Assembly (NCBI GenBank): GCA_031266875.1
Contig: JAISAE010000043.1
Span: 1-49,858, forward strand
Source: Treponema sp.
GTDB lineage: Bacteria; Spirochaetota; Spirochaetia; Treponematales; Breznakiellaceae
Direction: 5' to 3'
DNA length: 49,858 nucleotides
Notes under the pieces: generated by a model
The model's input: only the letters and a program-made list of their open reading frames with translations
Told to the model about the DNA's origin: nothing
Database searches by the model: none
Program-made: the position numbers and the translations under genes
In this document: positions 1 to 6,776 of the stretch, one piece after another
Layout of the letters: every line of letters begins with the position of its first letter
Numbering within the stretch: the first letter of the stretch is position 1

Positions 1-118
1 CGGTAACGAGCGGTGTCTTTGTATTAGTGTCGCGGTAACGAGCGGTGTCTTTGTATTAGTGTCGCGGTAACGAGCGGTGTCTTTGTATTAGTGTCGCGGT
101 AACGAGCGGTGTCTTTGT
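1..118. repeat. 32-bp tandem array at left edge
   Basis: Three complete and one partial copy of a 32-bp unit start at 1, 33, 65 and 97; the first three are identical. The unit begins CGGTAACGAGCGGTGTC and ends TTAGTGTCG. The array is cut by the window edge, so its full copy number is unknown. Unlike the other arrays here I see no strong internal dyad, only a short GTGTC direct repeat. It lies downstream of the minus-strand genes at 181-1011. Confidence 0.95.
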
Positions 119-327
119 CCTCGTGGGAGCGGAGCGGTGGTCTTTGGATACAGCGGGTTGTTCAATCATGGCGTTGAGGGTCAGTTTGTTGCCTGCGTAT
201 TCCTCAAACGTTGCTTTAGAGAAGTAGGACCTCGGTTCACCGAGTTAATAAGGGATAATTCCTGCGCGTTGACTGGCACAAGGTTCTGTATGTGCCGGCA
301 GAGCTGTAGGCGCACTTCATTCCGCAT
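119..327 (-). pseudogene. decayed or frameshifted coding remnant
   Basis: On the minus strand an ATG at 327 follows the stop of the upstream gene by 3 nt and opens a 48-codon frame (181-327) beginning MRNEVRLQLCRHIQNLVPVN. It ends in TGA, while a second frame from about 243 downwards reads as plausible protein (it contains YFSKATFEEYAGNKLTLNAM) and runs into the 32-bp array without a stop. Two adjoining protein-like frames suggest one gene broken by a frameshift and then interrupted by the repeat. The N-terminal part faintly resembles the start of Crp/Fnr-type regulators, but that is a guess. It could also be a genuine 48-aa protein. Confidence 0.3.
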
Positions 328-330
328 GGT

Positions 331-1011
331 CTACCACTCTCTGGGGGAAAAGCCCTGCGGAGTATCGAGCAAAGCAAGCGACTCCCCTTTGAGTTCAAGC
401 ACAAAAAACCCCGCTTGATGCGCGTACTCAGCGGTATCGGGCGGCACTACGCCACCCGCGATAGCGCCCAGTAGCCTTTTACCCGCTACTTCTAACGGCG
501 GGTACCGGCGTATCAGGTCCATGCGCCTAAGATGGTGGTCTATGTCTTTATCATCCGCTTCCCGCTTAACTTCAACCGCCATGCACCATTCGGTATTAGA
601 AAGCAGAATATCTATGTCTGTTTTCTGTTGATTCTGTTCGTCATAAATGGGAACCCGCTGATAGGCCCTTTTTAACTGGTATGGATAAGCGGCGAACTTT
701 TCCCAGAGCCTTGCGGCAATCAAGGTCTCTACCAGTTCGCCGATAGACCGGTTAAGGCCACCGACGTTTTGCGTTACCCGGTCAACTCGCGCCGACATTT
801 TGTCGACGTTATGCGTTACCTGATCAACCCGCGCTGACAGTTTGTCGACGTTCTTGTTCGTTTCCGCGATGATTCGGTCATGTTCAGCCCTGCTTTCCTG
901 AAACTTCTTGTCCGTCTCCTGAAACTTCTTGTCCGTCTCCTGAAACATTGCCCAGACATCCTCAAATGTCAGCCCCTTCTGCGGCTGGCGCGACTGCGCT
1001 GCTATTGCCAT
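331..1011 (-). CDS. DUF3782-like coiled-coil protein with PD-(D/E)XK nuclease fold
   Basis: 226 aa. Residues about 20-80 form a coiled coil built of near-identical repeats: a KKFQETD heptad is duplicated, followed by two 14-residue blocks of the type VDKLSARVDQVTHN. The C-terminal half carries DIDILL and, further on, AVEVKRE, the D...ExK pattern of the PD-(D/E)XK nuclease superfamily as found in DUF3782 proteins. Whether it cleaves nucleic acid is unknown; such proteins are abundant and multicopy in spirochaetes and cyanobacteria. The start is set by GGAGG seven nt before the ATG. A short frame begins 3 nt after its stop. The repeats in the coiled coil are also visible at DNA level (the 21-bp block near 900-940), so coil length may vary between strains. 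Confidence 0.7.
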   Translation of the reverse strand: MAIAAQSRQPQKGLTFEDVWAMFQETDKKFQETDKKFQESRAEHDRIIAETNKNVDKLSARVDQVTHNVDKMSARVDRVTQNVGGLNRSIGELVETLIAARLWEKFAAYPYQLKRAYQRVPIYDEQNQQKTDIDILLSNTEWCMAVEVKREADDKDIDHHLRRMDLIRRYPPLEVAGKRLLGAIAGGVVPPDTAEYAHQAGFFVLELKGESLALLDTPQGFSPREW

Positions 1012-1023
1012 ATATATCCTCCA

Positions 1024-1065
1024 GCGAATGGCCGCGATAGATACGAGCTTCTAAACCATTCGTGG
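1024..1065. repeat. degenerate copy of the ATTCGTGG palindromic element
   Basis: Shares GCGAATGG, CGATAG, a CTTCTAA-like centre and ATTCGTGG, in the same order, with the element after rpoC (37448-37506), but lacks the inner GTTCGTGTA block. It lies between the divergent DUF3782 gene and the rpsP promoter. The relationship is by eye only. Confidence 0.35.
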
Positions 1066-1195
1066 ATATTGTATCTTTATTTGCCGTTCATGTCAGGGTC
1101 AGGTATCATAATCTTGATGATTTTTTTACACATACACCCTCAACAGAGGAATCTGCCAACAGCATAGCTGCTGAGCGAGGTCTCCTACAGCGCCC

Positions 1196-1225
1196 TTGCC
1201 TAACGTGAGCGGCTTATGCTAGAAT
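1196..1225 (+). promoter_or_regulatory. promoter of the rpsP operon
   Basis: TTGCCT (1196-1201), 18-bp spacer, TAGAAT (1220-1225) with an extended -10 TG two bases upstream. The predicted start near 1232 gives a leader of about 50 nt that contains the partly self-complementary GCGCGTTGTTGACGCGC before the GGAG Shine-Dalgarno sequence of rpsP. Nothing else is recognised in 1066-1195. Confidence 0.6.
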
Positions 1226-1284
1226 GAATCATTGACACAGGCGCGTTGTTGACGCGCAACATGTTACTATAAAAAGGAGATTAC

Positions 1285-1533
1285 ATGAGCGCCAGAATCA
1301 GGCTCAAGAGATTCGGAGCCAAAAAGCGGCCATACTATCGCGTCGTGGTGATGGATAGCCGGGACTCACGGGACGGGAAAGCTATTGAGGAAATCGGGTA
1401 TTATCACCCCATCGAAACAGAAGAGAAGCAGATAGTGCTTAATGAAGAAAAGGTGAAAGCGTGGCTACAGAAGGGTGCGATCCCTAGCGATACAGTTCAT
1501 CGACTCTTAAACCAAAAAGGCATCGCGTTATAA
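1285..1533 (+). CDS. rpsP: 30S ribosomal protein S16
   Basis: 82 aa, the normal length for bS16. The N-terminus MSARIRLKRFGAKKRPYYRV is diagnostic of the family. S16 binds 16S rRNA and stabilises assembly of the 30S body. The start has AAAAGGAG seven nt upstream. It is the first gene of an operon that continues khpA-rimM-trmD-rplS, the same order as in many bacteria (E. coli has rpsP-rimM-trmD-rplS), with khpA inserted as is usual in Gram-positives and spirochaetes. It is transcribed from the extended -10 promoter at 1196-1225. Confidence 0.97.
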   Translation: MSARIRLKRFGAKKRPYYRVVVMDSRDSRDGKAIEEIGYYHPIETEEKQIVLNEEKVKAWLQKGAIPSDTVHRLLNQKGIAL

Positions 1534-1557
1534 CAAGTATCGCGGGAAGGCAGATTC

Positions 1558-1791
1558 GTGGAAAAAGATCTGGTTGAATATATTGTAAAGTCGTTGGTCG
1601 ATGATCCCGCGTCCGTGGAACTTACGGTTATTGAGCGGGAAAAATCTACTACGCTGGAACTGAAAGTAGCCCCCAACGACATCGGTAAGGTTATCGGACG
1701 GCATGGCCGTATCGCCAAAGCCATCAGAACCGTGCTTCAAGCCGCTGGCACCAGAGGCGGGAAGCGTACGGTTTTGGAGATTTTAGACTGA
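1558..1791 (+). CDS. khpA: KH-domain RNA-binding protein KhpA
   Basis: 77 aa with a single type II KH domain; the GxxG loop is seen as IGRHGRIAKAIR (about residues 47-58). Family members (KhpA, formerly YlqC) bind RNA, often as a complex with KhpB/Jag, and affect cell division or envelope synthesis in Gram-positives; the role in spirochaetes is not established. The start is GTG, preceded by a GAAGG Shine-Dalgarno sequence. It follows rpsP by 24 nt and precedes rimM by 7 nt, so it belongs to the same transcript. Confidence 0.93.
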   Translation: MEKDLVEYIVKSLVDDPASVELTVIEREKSTTLELKVAPNDIGKVIGRHGRIAKAIRTVLQAAGTRGGKRTVLEILD

Positions 1792-1798
1792 TAAGACC

Positions 1799-2305
1799 AT
1801 GATTGAGCGATTTACGCTTGGTCTTGTGGGCGCTCCCTTTGGCCTTGAGGGGTTTGTGAAGATAAACTCCCTGTCCGGTGAGTATGAACACCTGACACGG
1901 CTGACCACAGTTACCCTATGGCAAGATGAGCAGGAGCGCGTCTTTGAGGTGGAAGCTAGTGCGCCACTCGCATGGGGGCTGGCGATAAAATTCAAGGGTA
2001 TTGATAGCCCTGAAGCAGCCAAACGCCTCGGAGGGGCACGACTTGTCAGTGACCGAAGTCATGCCGCCCCGTTGCGGCAGGGTGAATGGTACATCGAAGA
2101 CCTGCGCGGCCTTACTGTACGATTGCCGGACGGCGAAATAGTAGGGCAGATCATTGATATTGTGGAAGGTGGCGGGGGAAACCTCGCGGAGATACAGCTT
2201 CAATCAGGGGAGATCAAGTTCATTCCGTTCAGAAAAGAATTCCTGAGCGACATTGATATTGAAAAGGGAAACGCCGTGCTTGTGGCAGCGTGGATTCTGG
2301 AATGA
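1799..2305 (+). CDS. rimM: ribosome maturation factor RimM
   Basis: 168 aa, typical length. The N-terminus (LGLVGAPFGLEGFVKI) matches the RimM N-terminal beta barrel, and the C-terminal half with GEWYIEDLRGLTV and GQIIDI matches the PRC-barrel domain. RimM helps mature the 3' domain of 16S rRNA in the 30S head and binds S19. There is little Shine-Dalgarno signal; the 7-nt gap from khpA suggests translational coupling. Its stop overlaps the trmD start (ATGA at 2302-2305). Confidence 0.95.
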   Translation: MIERFTLGLVGAPFGLEGFVKINSLSGEYEHLTRLTTVTLWQDEQERVFEVEASAPLAWGLAIKFKGIDSPEAAKRLGGARLVSDRSHAAPLRQGEWYIEDLRGLTVRLPDGEIVGQIIDIVEGGGGNLAEIQLQSGEIKFIPFRKEFLSDIDIEKGNAVLVAAWILE

Positions 2306-3102
2306 AGTATACGGTTCTCTCTCTGTTCCCGGAGCTCATTGATGCTTTCTTCAACCTTTCGATACTAGGCAAGGCGGTTGAGCGGGGCATTGTTGAGTAT
2401 TGCCCGGTCAACATTCGGGACTTTGCTTTTGACCGGCACAAGACCTGTGATGATGCGCCTTATGGCGGCGGTGCGGGTATGCTGATGTTGGCTGAACCGT
2501 TGGGACGGGCGCTTGAATCAGTGGGCGCACGCAATCGCTTTGAGGTCGGCGACGGCGCTGAAAAAGTGCGGGTCATCTATCTCACGCCATCGGGTCGTCC
2601 CTTTACACAGGACTTAGCGCAGGAACTCTCGCAAGAGCGGGAGCTTGTTCTTATCTGTGGGCGTTATGAGGGTATTGACCAGCGGATTATTGACGCTTAT
2701 GTTGACGATGAGCTTTCCATCGGGGACTATGTACTTTCGTCCGGTGAAACAGCCGCGCTGGTGCTTATTGACGCGACCTACCGGCTTGTGGATGAGGTAA
2801 TCACCCCCGCGTCGTTACGGGAAGAGAGCTTTGGCGGTGGTCTGCTGGAGTATCCGCAGTATACACGGCCTGAGATTTATGGTAACGTTGGGTTAAAGGT
2901 TCCTGAGATTCTGCTTTCAGGACATCACGAAAACATACGGCGTTGGCGGCTTATGAAGCGGGTTGAGAAGACCCTTGCCATGCGACCGGAGCTTATTGCG
3001 CGGGGCGAAAGCGCAGGTTTGTTCGATGAGGAAACCCGCTCGCTTATCGCGGAATTACAACAACACAAAGGAGCTAAGGATGAACGAGATAAGGGCGATT
3101 GA
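2302..3102 (+). CDS. trmD: tRNA (guanine-37-N1)-methyltransferase TrmD
   Basis: 266 aa. The enzyme uses S-adenosylmethionine to make m1G37 in tRNAs reading CNN and some other codons, preventing +1 frameshifts. The SPOUT trefoil-knot signatures are present: [15 protein letters not shown] and the [11 protein letters not shown] loop. I chose ATG 2302, which overlaps the rimM stop as ATGA; a GTG at 2290 would add four residues and fits the family less well (proteins normally start MK-hydrophobic...LFP). The 3' end overlaps rplS by 23 nt. Confidence 0.96.
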   Translation: MKYTVLSLFPELIDAFFNLSILGKAVERGIVEYCPVNIRDFAFDRHKTCDDAPYGGGAGMLMLAEPLGRALESVGARNRFEVGDGAEKVRVIYLTPSGRPFTQDLAQELSQERELVLICGRYEGIDQRIIDAYVDDELSIGDYVLSSGETAALVLIDATYRLVDEVITPASLREESFGGGLLEYPQYTRPEIYGNVGLKVPEILLSGHHENIRRWRLMKRVEKTLAMRPELIARGESAGLFDEETRSLIAELQQHKGAKDERDKGD

Positions 3103-3478
3103 AGCCAGTCAAATGAAAGCCAATCTTGACCAGTTTAAGGTTGGGGACACAGTTAAGGTTTACTTCAAGATTGTTGAGGGGAAAGCCGAGCGGATTCAGG
3201 TGTATGAGGGTCTGGTTATTGCTATGAAGAATTCGCAGGTAGGTAAGACCTTCACCGTGCGGAAGAACTCCTATGGCGTTGGGGTGGAGCGTATCTTCCC
3301 CATCCATTCGCCGCGTATTGAGAAGGTCGATGTCGTGCGTCCGGGCAAAGTGCGCCGCGCCAAGCTCTACTACATCCGGCACAAGATTGGCAAAGCCGCT
3401 AAGATAAAGGAACTCATTGTTAAGAAAAGCGCGAAACAGGCGTCGCCGAGTGCCGGTAAAGAAGCTCCGAAAAGTTAG
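3080..3478 (+). CDS. rplS: 50S ribosomal protein L19
   Basis: 132 aa. The family core is [20 protein letters not shown], followed by [11 protein letters not shown] and [18 protein letters not shown]19 lies at the 30S-50S interface. The start ATG 3080 has AAAGGAG close upstream and lies inside the last codons of trmD, a frequent arrangement that lets L19 be translated much more than TrmD. A Lys/Ala/Ser-rich tail of about 15 residues extends beyond the usual 115-residue protein. Confidence 0.96.
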   Translation: MNEIRAIEASQMKANLDQFKVGDTVKVYFKIVEGKAERIQVYEGLVIAMKNSQVGKTFTVRKNSYGVGVERIFPIHSPRIEKVDVVRPGKVRRAKLYYIRHKIGKAAKIKELIVKKSAKQASPSAGKEAPKS

Positions 3479-3536
3479 CGTGGAGCCGTAAGCGCGTACG
3501 CTAATGCCGGCGCGTTAAACAGCGCCTTATCCTTTT
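3475..3536 (+). promoter_or_regulatory. two intercistronic hairpins between rplS and yraN
   Basis: TTAGCGT (3475-3481) pairs perfectly with ACGCTAA (3498-3504), and GGCGC (3509-3513) with GCGCC (3522-3526), the latter followed by TTATCCTTTT. The first arm includes the rplS stop codon. The pair may act as a leaky terminator separating the highly expressed ribosomal part from the rest of the operon. Confidence 0.4.
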
Positions 3537-3538
3537 GC

Positions 3539-3913
3539 ATGAATACAAGAAAGAAAGGACAGGCAGGTGAGGATCAGGCCGCTGCGTTTCTGGAAGCGAA
3601 CGGTCTACGTATCATAGCCCGTAATGTGTGGTCCATGTATGGGGAGATAGACCTCGTGGCGCAAGACGGGGATACTATCGTGTTTGTTGAGGTTAAGGCG
3701 TGGTCAACTTATGGGATTGAGGAGTTGCGCTATAGCATCAGCAGGAGAAAGCGCTGGCGTATCATAGAAACGGCTAAGTATTTTCTGGCCGTGAATCGAG
3801 AATATAGTAGTATGGCGGTTCGTTTTGATGTAGTGTTTATAGGATCAATGAAGCCTCACGCGGATCAAGCGGCGATTATCCATCTTGTATCAGCCTTTAT
3901 GGAGAGTGCATAA
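3539..3913 (+). CDS. yraN: UPF0102 (YraN) family protein
   Basis: 124 aa. The UPF0102 pattern is clear: KGQAGEDQAAAFLEANG, then ARNVWSMYGEIDLVA and FVEVKAW, forming the E...D...ExK triad of an endonuclease-like PD-(D/E)XK fold. The biochemical role of the family is not settled. No Shine-Dalgarno sequence is seen before ATG 3539, which lies just after the GCGCC hairpin. It is followed 2 nt after its stop by the next small gene. Confidence 0.9.
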   Translation: MNTRKKGQAGEDQAAAFLEANGLRIIARNVWSMYGEIDLVAQDGDTIVFVEVKAWSTYGIEELRYSISRRKRWRIIETAKYFLAVNREYSSMAVRFDVVFIGSMKPHADQAAIIHLVSAFMESA

Positions 3914-3915
3914 TC

Positions 3916-4110
3916 ATGGTTCAAGCGTATAAGCGCTTGGAACCCGCTGAATTGGAAAAATTGCGGGCCAAGATCAACAGTAAGAGGTATTTGGAGGAGG
4001 CTATTGATTGTTTAGCCATAATACTATGTAGAGAAATGGTAGATATACCTCAAGAAGGAGCGCAGCATGAGCGGCAAGGGTGGGAACCGTCGCAACTTCA
4101 AGCGACGTGA
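3916..4110 (+). CDS. small protein of unknown function
   Basis: 64 aa; I do not recognise a family. The N-terminal half is predicted helical and charged (LEPAELEKLRAKINSKRYLEEA), followed by a short hydrophobic patch around CLAIILC. It starts 2 nt after yraN and its last 44 nt overlap the next gene. The tight packing in an otherwise conserved operon supports it being real, but the C-terminal third lies in the overlap and has no recognisable constraint, so the protein may in practice be longer than its functional part. Confidence 0.55.
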   Translation: MVQAYKRLEPAELEKLRAKINSKRYLEEAIDCLAIILCREMVDIPQEGAQHERQGWEPSQLQAT

Positions 4111-4540
4111 GCAGGACGATCCCTGGCAGGAAAAATCGTCCAGAAAAGGGATGAATAGTTCCCGTCGTGAAACAGATCACCGTTACGTAGAGCGCGGTAT
4201 GGAGCGTCTCCGGTGGACACCGCCTGCACGGCCAAGTGAACCGCTTCCTACGCCGGATTGTCCCTATTGTGGAAAGCCTATTAAAGATATTGCCACAGCT
4301 CTGGAAGACCGGACTATGAACATGCCGGCTCATTTTGAATGTGTCATGGCGTTCATTGCCGAAGGTGAGCGGCTGGAAAAGGAAGATACGCTAGCCTATA
4401 TCGGTGGCGGACGTTTTGGAATTGTGCGGTTTACCGGAATTTCGCATACGTTCCGTATCAAGAAGATTATGGAATGGGAGAACAGGGAAAATCGGGCTGC
4501 ATGGCGAAAATCCATCAGTGAGTATTATTCTTCAACATGA
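4067..4540 (+). CDS. conserved-looking hypothetical with Cys-containing motif
   Basis: 157 aa. The first 60 residues are basic and low-complexity (MSGKGGNRRNFKRREQ). A zinc-finger-like CPYCGKPI lies at about residues 65-72 and a second element HFECVMAFI about 25 residues later, giving C-x2-C...H-x2-C, a plausible metal site. A short C-terminal segment (YIGGGRFGIV) looks like beta structure. Function unknown. The start is supported by AAGGAG 7 nt upstream. It overlaps its upstream neighbour by 44 nt and the downstream cyclase by 4 nt (ATGA), so the three are probably co-translated. Confidence 0.75.
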   Translation: MSGKGGNRRNFKRREQDDPWQEKSSRKGMNSSRRETDHRYVERGMERLRWTPPARPSEPLPTPDCPYCGKPIKDIATALEDRTMNMPAHFECVMAFIAEGERLEKEDTLAYIGGGRFGIVRFTGISHTFRIKKIMEWENRENRAAWRKSISEYYSST

Positions 4541-5676
4541 TGAATCGAACTCAAAGAAGTCAAAAACGATCAAAAAAAAAGTTTCCTATCATTTCCGGTG
4601 GAAACGTGGAAACAGAGTTTCCAAAAGTTTCTGAAATCGACGCGCTTAAAGCTGAAATACACGCCTACAAAAAACTCTTTTTCAGTGTTCTGGATATCTT
4701 TAACTATACTGTTCTGGACGCTATCATGGATAGTGCGGTCTCTCATGCTGTGGAAAATAGCCAGCTTGGATTCATTGTCTTCCTGTGGCGGCCATTCCAG
4801 AATCGGGAAGACATCAGCATCAAGGTCTATAAAAACTGCGAGATTGTAGACACACGATTCCACCTTGAAACCATTACCCCCTTTGAGCATTTCTTTCGGG
4901 AGAATCCTGCGCCAATCAGTTTCGCCGAACTACAGGCGCGTATGAATAACCATGAGGCGGTGAAGGCTCTTTTGTTGGTAAACCCGGAACTGGTGATGCC
5001 GGTTCAGAGCCCTTCGGACCTTTATGGGCTTATCCTGATCGGGGGGAAGGAGCAGAGTACGCAGAGCGAGATTTTCAGTTCCACAAAGCTGGCCTTTCTA
5101 AAGCAACTCATGGCTTTTGTTTCCCTTGCCATACAGAATCATCTGAACTACGACCATTCCCTGCGGGATGGGAAGACCGGCCTCTATAACCACAGCTTCT
5201 TTATGGCTCGTCTTAATGAGGAACTCTCACGGATTAAGCGTAATAGCTTTGCATCTTCAGTAATCGTGATTGATGTGGACTCTTTCAAGCGCTTCAATGA
5301 CCACTATGGACACATGGCTGGCGACAGGATACTCGAACACATCGCAACCATGATCAAACAGAGCGTGCGGCTTGCAGACATACCTTCCCGTTTTGGCGGT
5401 GAGGAATTCACCGTGCTGCTACCGAACACCTACGCTGATTCCGCGTGGTTTGTGGCCGAGCGTTTGCGTGTCTCCATCGCCAACCTACAGGTGCAGTGGA
5501 AATCCAGCCTGCCACAGGTTACCATCAGCCTGGGAGTCTTCACCTTTGACGAGTCCTGCGATTTAACTGCTGGCGAGATTATAAGTCGCGCAGATAGCGC
5601 CCTGTATGAATCAAAGCGCCGGGGCAAGAACCGTACTACCATGTGGAAACCCGGACTTCAATTTCAGCAGAAATAG
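4537..5676 (+). CDS. diguanylate cyclase (GGDEF) with N-terminal GAF-like sensor
   Basis: 379 aa. The C-terminal GGDEF domain (about 205-375) has the active-site motif as RFGGEEF (GGEEF at 287-291), which is catalytically competent, and an allosteric inhibitory site RxxD as RLAD at 278-281, exactly five residues before it. It should therefore convert 2 GTP to c-di-GMP with product inhibition. Residues about 50-200 resemble a GAF domain (ending LAFLKQLMAFVSLAIQNHL). No membrane segment, so a cytoplasmic sensor. The first ATG overlaps the preceding stop; the adjacent ATG at 4540 is equally possible. Last gene of the rpsP operon as far as can be seen. Confidence 0.93.
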   Translation: MMNRTQRSQKRSKKKFPIISGGNVETEFPKVSEIDALKAEIHAYKKLFFSVLDIFNYTVLDAIMDSAVSHAVENSQLGFIVFLWRPFQNREDISIKVYKNCEIVDTRFHLETITPFEHFFRENPAPISFAELQARMNNHEAVKALLLVNPELVMPVQSPSDLYGLILIGGKEQSTQSEIFSSTKLAFLKQLMAFVSLAIQNHLNYDHSLRDGKTGLYNHSFFMARLNEELSRIKRNSFASSVIVIDVDSFKRFNDHYGHMAGDRILEHIATMIKQSVRLADIPSRFGGEEFTVLLPNTYADSAWFVAERLRVSIANLQVQWKSSLPQVTISLGVFTFDESCDLTAGEIISRADSALYESKRRGKNRTTMWKPGLQFQQK

Positions 5677-5679
5677 TAA

Positions 5680-5841
5680 GAGCGTTCTGGATATTATTAT
5701 TCTTCGACTTTGTGGCTAATAGTTAGCGAGATGAGTTTTGCTATGTCAACGCGACAGATAAGTTCGCGGGCGATGATAGCGCTCGGATCAACAACTGGTA
5801 CGGAACTATGGCAAATGCTAATTCAGTATAGCCCAGAATAA
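5680..5841 (+). pseudogene. possible HigA/VapI-type antitoxin remnant
   Basis: An open frame without a good start contains, at 5752-5826, RQISSRAMIALGSTTGTELW followed by QMLIQY. This matches the end of the HigA (XRE-type) antitoxin pattern, in which I-[ST]-x3-A-x2-L is followed by GT-x2-x-W-x3-Q-x2-Y, with about one residue missing. The helix-turn-helix part upstream is not recognisable and no HigB toxin is seen. An internal ATG at 5731 could still make a 36-residue peptide. Read as a relic of a toxin-antitoxin module; low certainty. Confidence 0.35.
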
Positions 5842-6177
5842 GCACCGCGCCGCCTTCTCTCTCATCCGCCGCTAAGCCCCTGTGATTTTACGCTTTATTA
5901 TTTTTCTTGCGAAACTCCGTATCAAGGGAACATTGCGGAGCGAGAATTGCTCGACCAGTATCCGGCCATCCGTGCAGTATTCCCCGTGTACCCTTTATAT
6001 TGGGAAAGGATTACAGGGCACGTTTGGTATCGCCTTCGCTGACGGACGGAGCTTTTCATAGCGTTTCTTCAATACAACACGTTGTTTCTCACATAGAGGC
6101 TAGCGCCCCTGTAATTCTATAAAACTACGACCGTCCAACCAGCCTTCCTCACTCACCTACCGGCGTGGCTCGCCATG
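5842..6177. other. gene-free stretch
   Basis: I see no convincing gene, RNA or repeat. Short open frames on both strands lack ribosome-binding sites and protein-like composition. It may hold further debris of the toxin-antitoxin relic upstream. Confidence 0.5.
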
Positions 6178-6522
6178 CTAGCGGGTGGCTACAAGTCTCC
6201 CGCCCTGACGCTTCGTTTCGGAAAGCACCTTATCCGCCAGCTTGCCAGTATTTACCGGCGCGATTGCGGCGCTTGTTACCGTCGTCGGAGCGGGCGATAA
6301 CTGACGCTTGAGATACTCAATGAGTAGTGTCGCCCCTATGTGCGCCGCCGCCTTAGCGCGTGGCTCCCGGTACCGGGCAAGCTCTGGCGGCAAGTTGGCA
6401 AAGCTCTTAGACATCCACGCCGCGCATACTGACGCGGGCAGACCCGATACTGGGTAAAGGGTGACGCGATACCGGTTATCGGTACGCCTGTAGACATGGT
6501 ATGGTTCCGCAACTCTCGACAT
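6178..6522 (-). CDS. hypothetical protein
   Basis: 114 aa, no family recognised. The N-terminus (YHVYRRTDNRYRVTLYPVSG) has an alternating hydrophobic/basic pattern suggesting a beta hairpin like the small N-terminal domain of some integrases. The middle has conserved-looking AHIGATLLIEYLKRQ, and the tail is polar and basic. It may be a truncated recombinase, but no catalytic domain is present. Expression signals are good: TTACAA-17-TATAGA at 6573-6601 and AGGAGG six to seven nt before the ATG. It is a single-gene unit downstream of tRNA-His. Confidence 0.6.
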   Translation of the reverse strand: MSRVAEPYHVYRRTDNRYRVTLYPVSGLPASVCAAWMSKSFANLPPELARYREPRAKAAAHIGATLLIEYLKRQLSPAPTTVTSAAIAPVNTGKLADKVLSETKRQGGRLVATR

Positions 6523-6544
6523 AATAGCCTCCTGTAATAACCTG

Positions 6545-6601
6545 CCGATAACCAGTTATTGCGGTTAATCGGTCTATAATTGAATACAGGCGGGCTTGTA
6601 A
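6545..6601 (-). promoter_or_regulatory. promoter and leader hairpin of the 6522 gene
   Basis: Minus strand: -35 TTACAA (6596-6601), 17-bp spacer, -10 TATAGA (6573-6578). The start region is followed by an inverted repeat, CCGATTAACC and GGTTATCGG (about 6546-6572), with one bulged base, just before the AGGAGG. The hairpin overlaps the expected transcription start and could mask or protect the 5' end. Confidence 0.5.
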
Positions 6602-6627
6602 ACCATTAGCTATAACAACTTAGCAAG

Positions 6628-6700
6628 GGTGGATGACGGGGTTTGAACCCGCGACAACCAGATCCACAATCTGGGACTCTACCACTGAGCTACATCCACC
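6628..6700 (-). tRNA. tRNA-His (anticodon GTG)
   Basis: Minus strand: acceptor GTGGATG pairs with CATCCAC, D-arm GCTC..GAGT, anticodon stem CCAGA/TCTGG with loop TTGTGGA (GTG anticodon), T-arm GCGGG-TTCAAAC-CCCGT. The encoded G at -1 and discriminator C73 are the histidine identity elements. CCA is not encoded. It has its own promoter (6712-6741). Confidence 0.97.
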
Positions 6701-6711
6701 ATCTGCTTCTT

Positions 6712-6741
6712 AGTATCCAACATACAGACCCAGTTTGTCAA
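6712..6741 (-). promoter_or_regulatory. promoter of tRNA-His
   Basis: Minus strand TTGACA (6736-6741), 18-bp spacer, GATACT (6712-6717), ending about 12 bp before the mature tRNA 5' end. It lies in the 76-bp gap after tex. Confidence 0.65.
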
Positions 6742-6776
6742 GTAACTCGGCTGTATATTTGCCGGTTAGTAAGTTC

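Noticed and set aside
880-1167. 95-aa plus-strand open frame
   Set aside because: Antisense to the coiled-coil gene, whose repeats keep the opposite frame open.
1553-1561. ATTCGTGGA at the khpA start as another copy of the palindromic element
   Set aside because: Only nine bases match and there is no second arm; coincidence with the GTG start is more likely.
2290-2301. GTG start for trmD four codons upstream
   Set aside because: ATG 2302 overlaps the rimM stop and matches the family N-terminus.
5907-6122. 71-aa plus-strand open frame
   Set aside because: No ribosome-binding site and no recognisable protein features.
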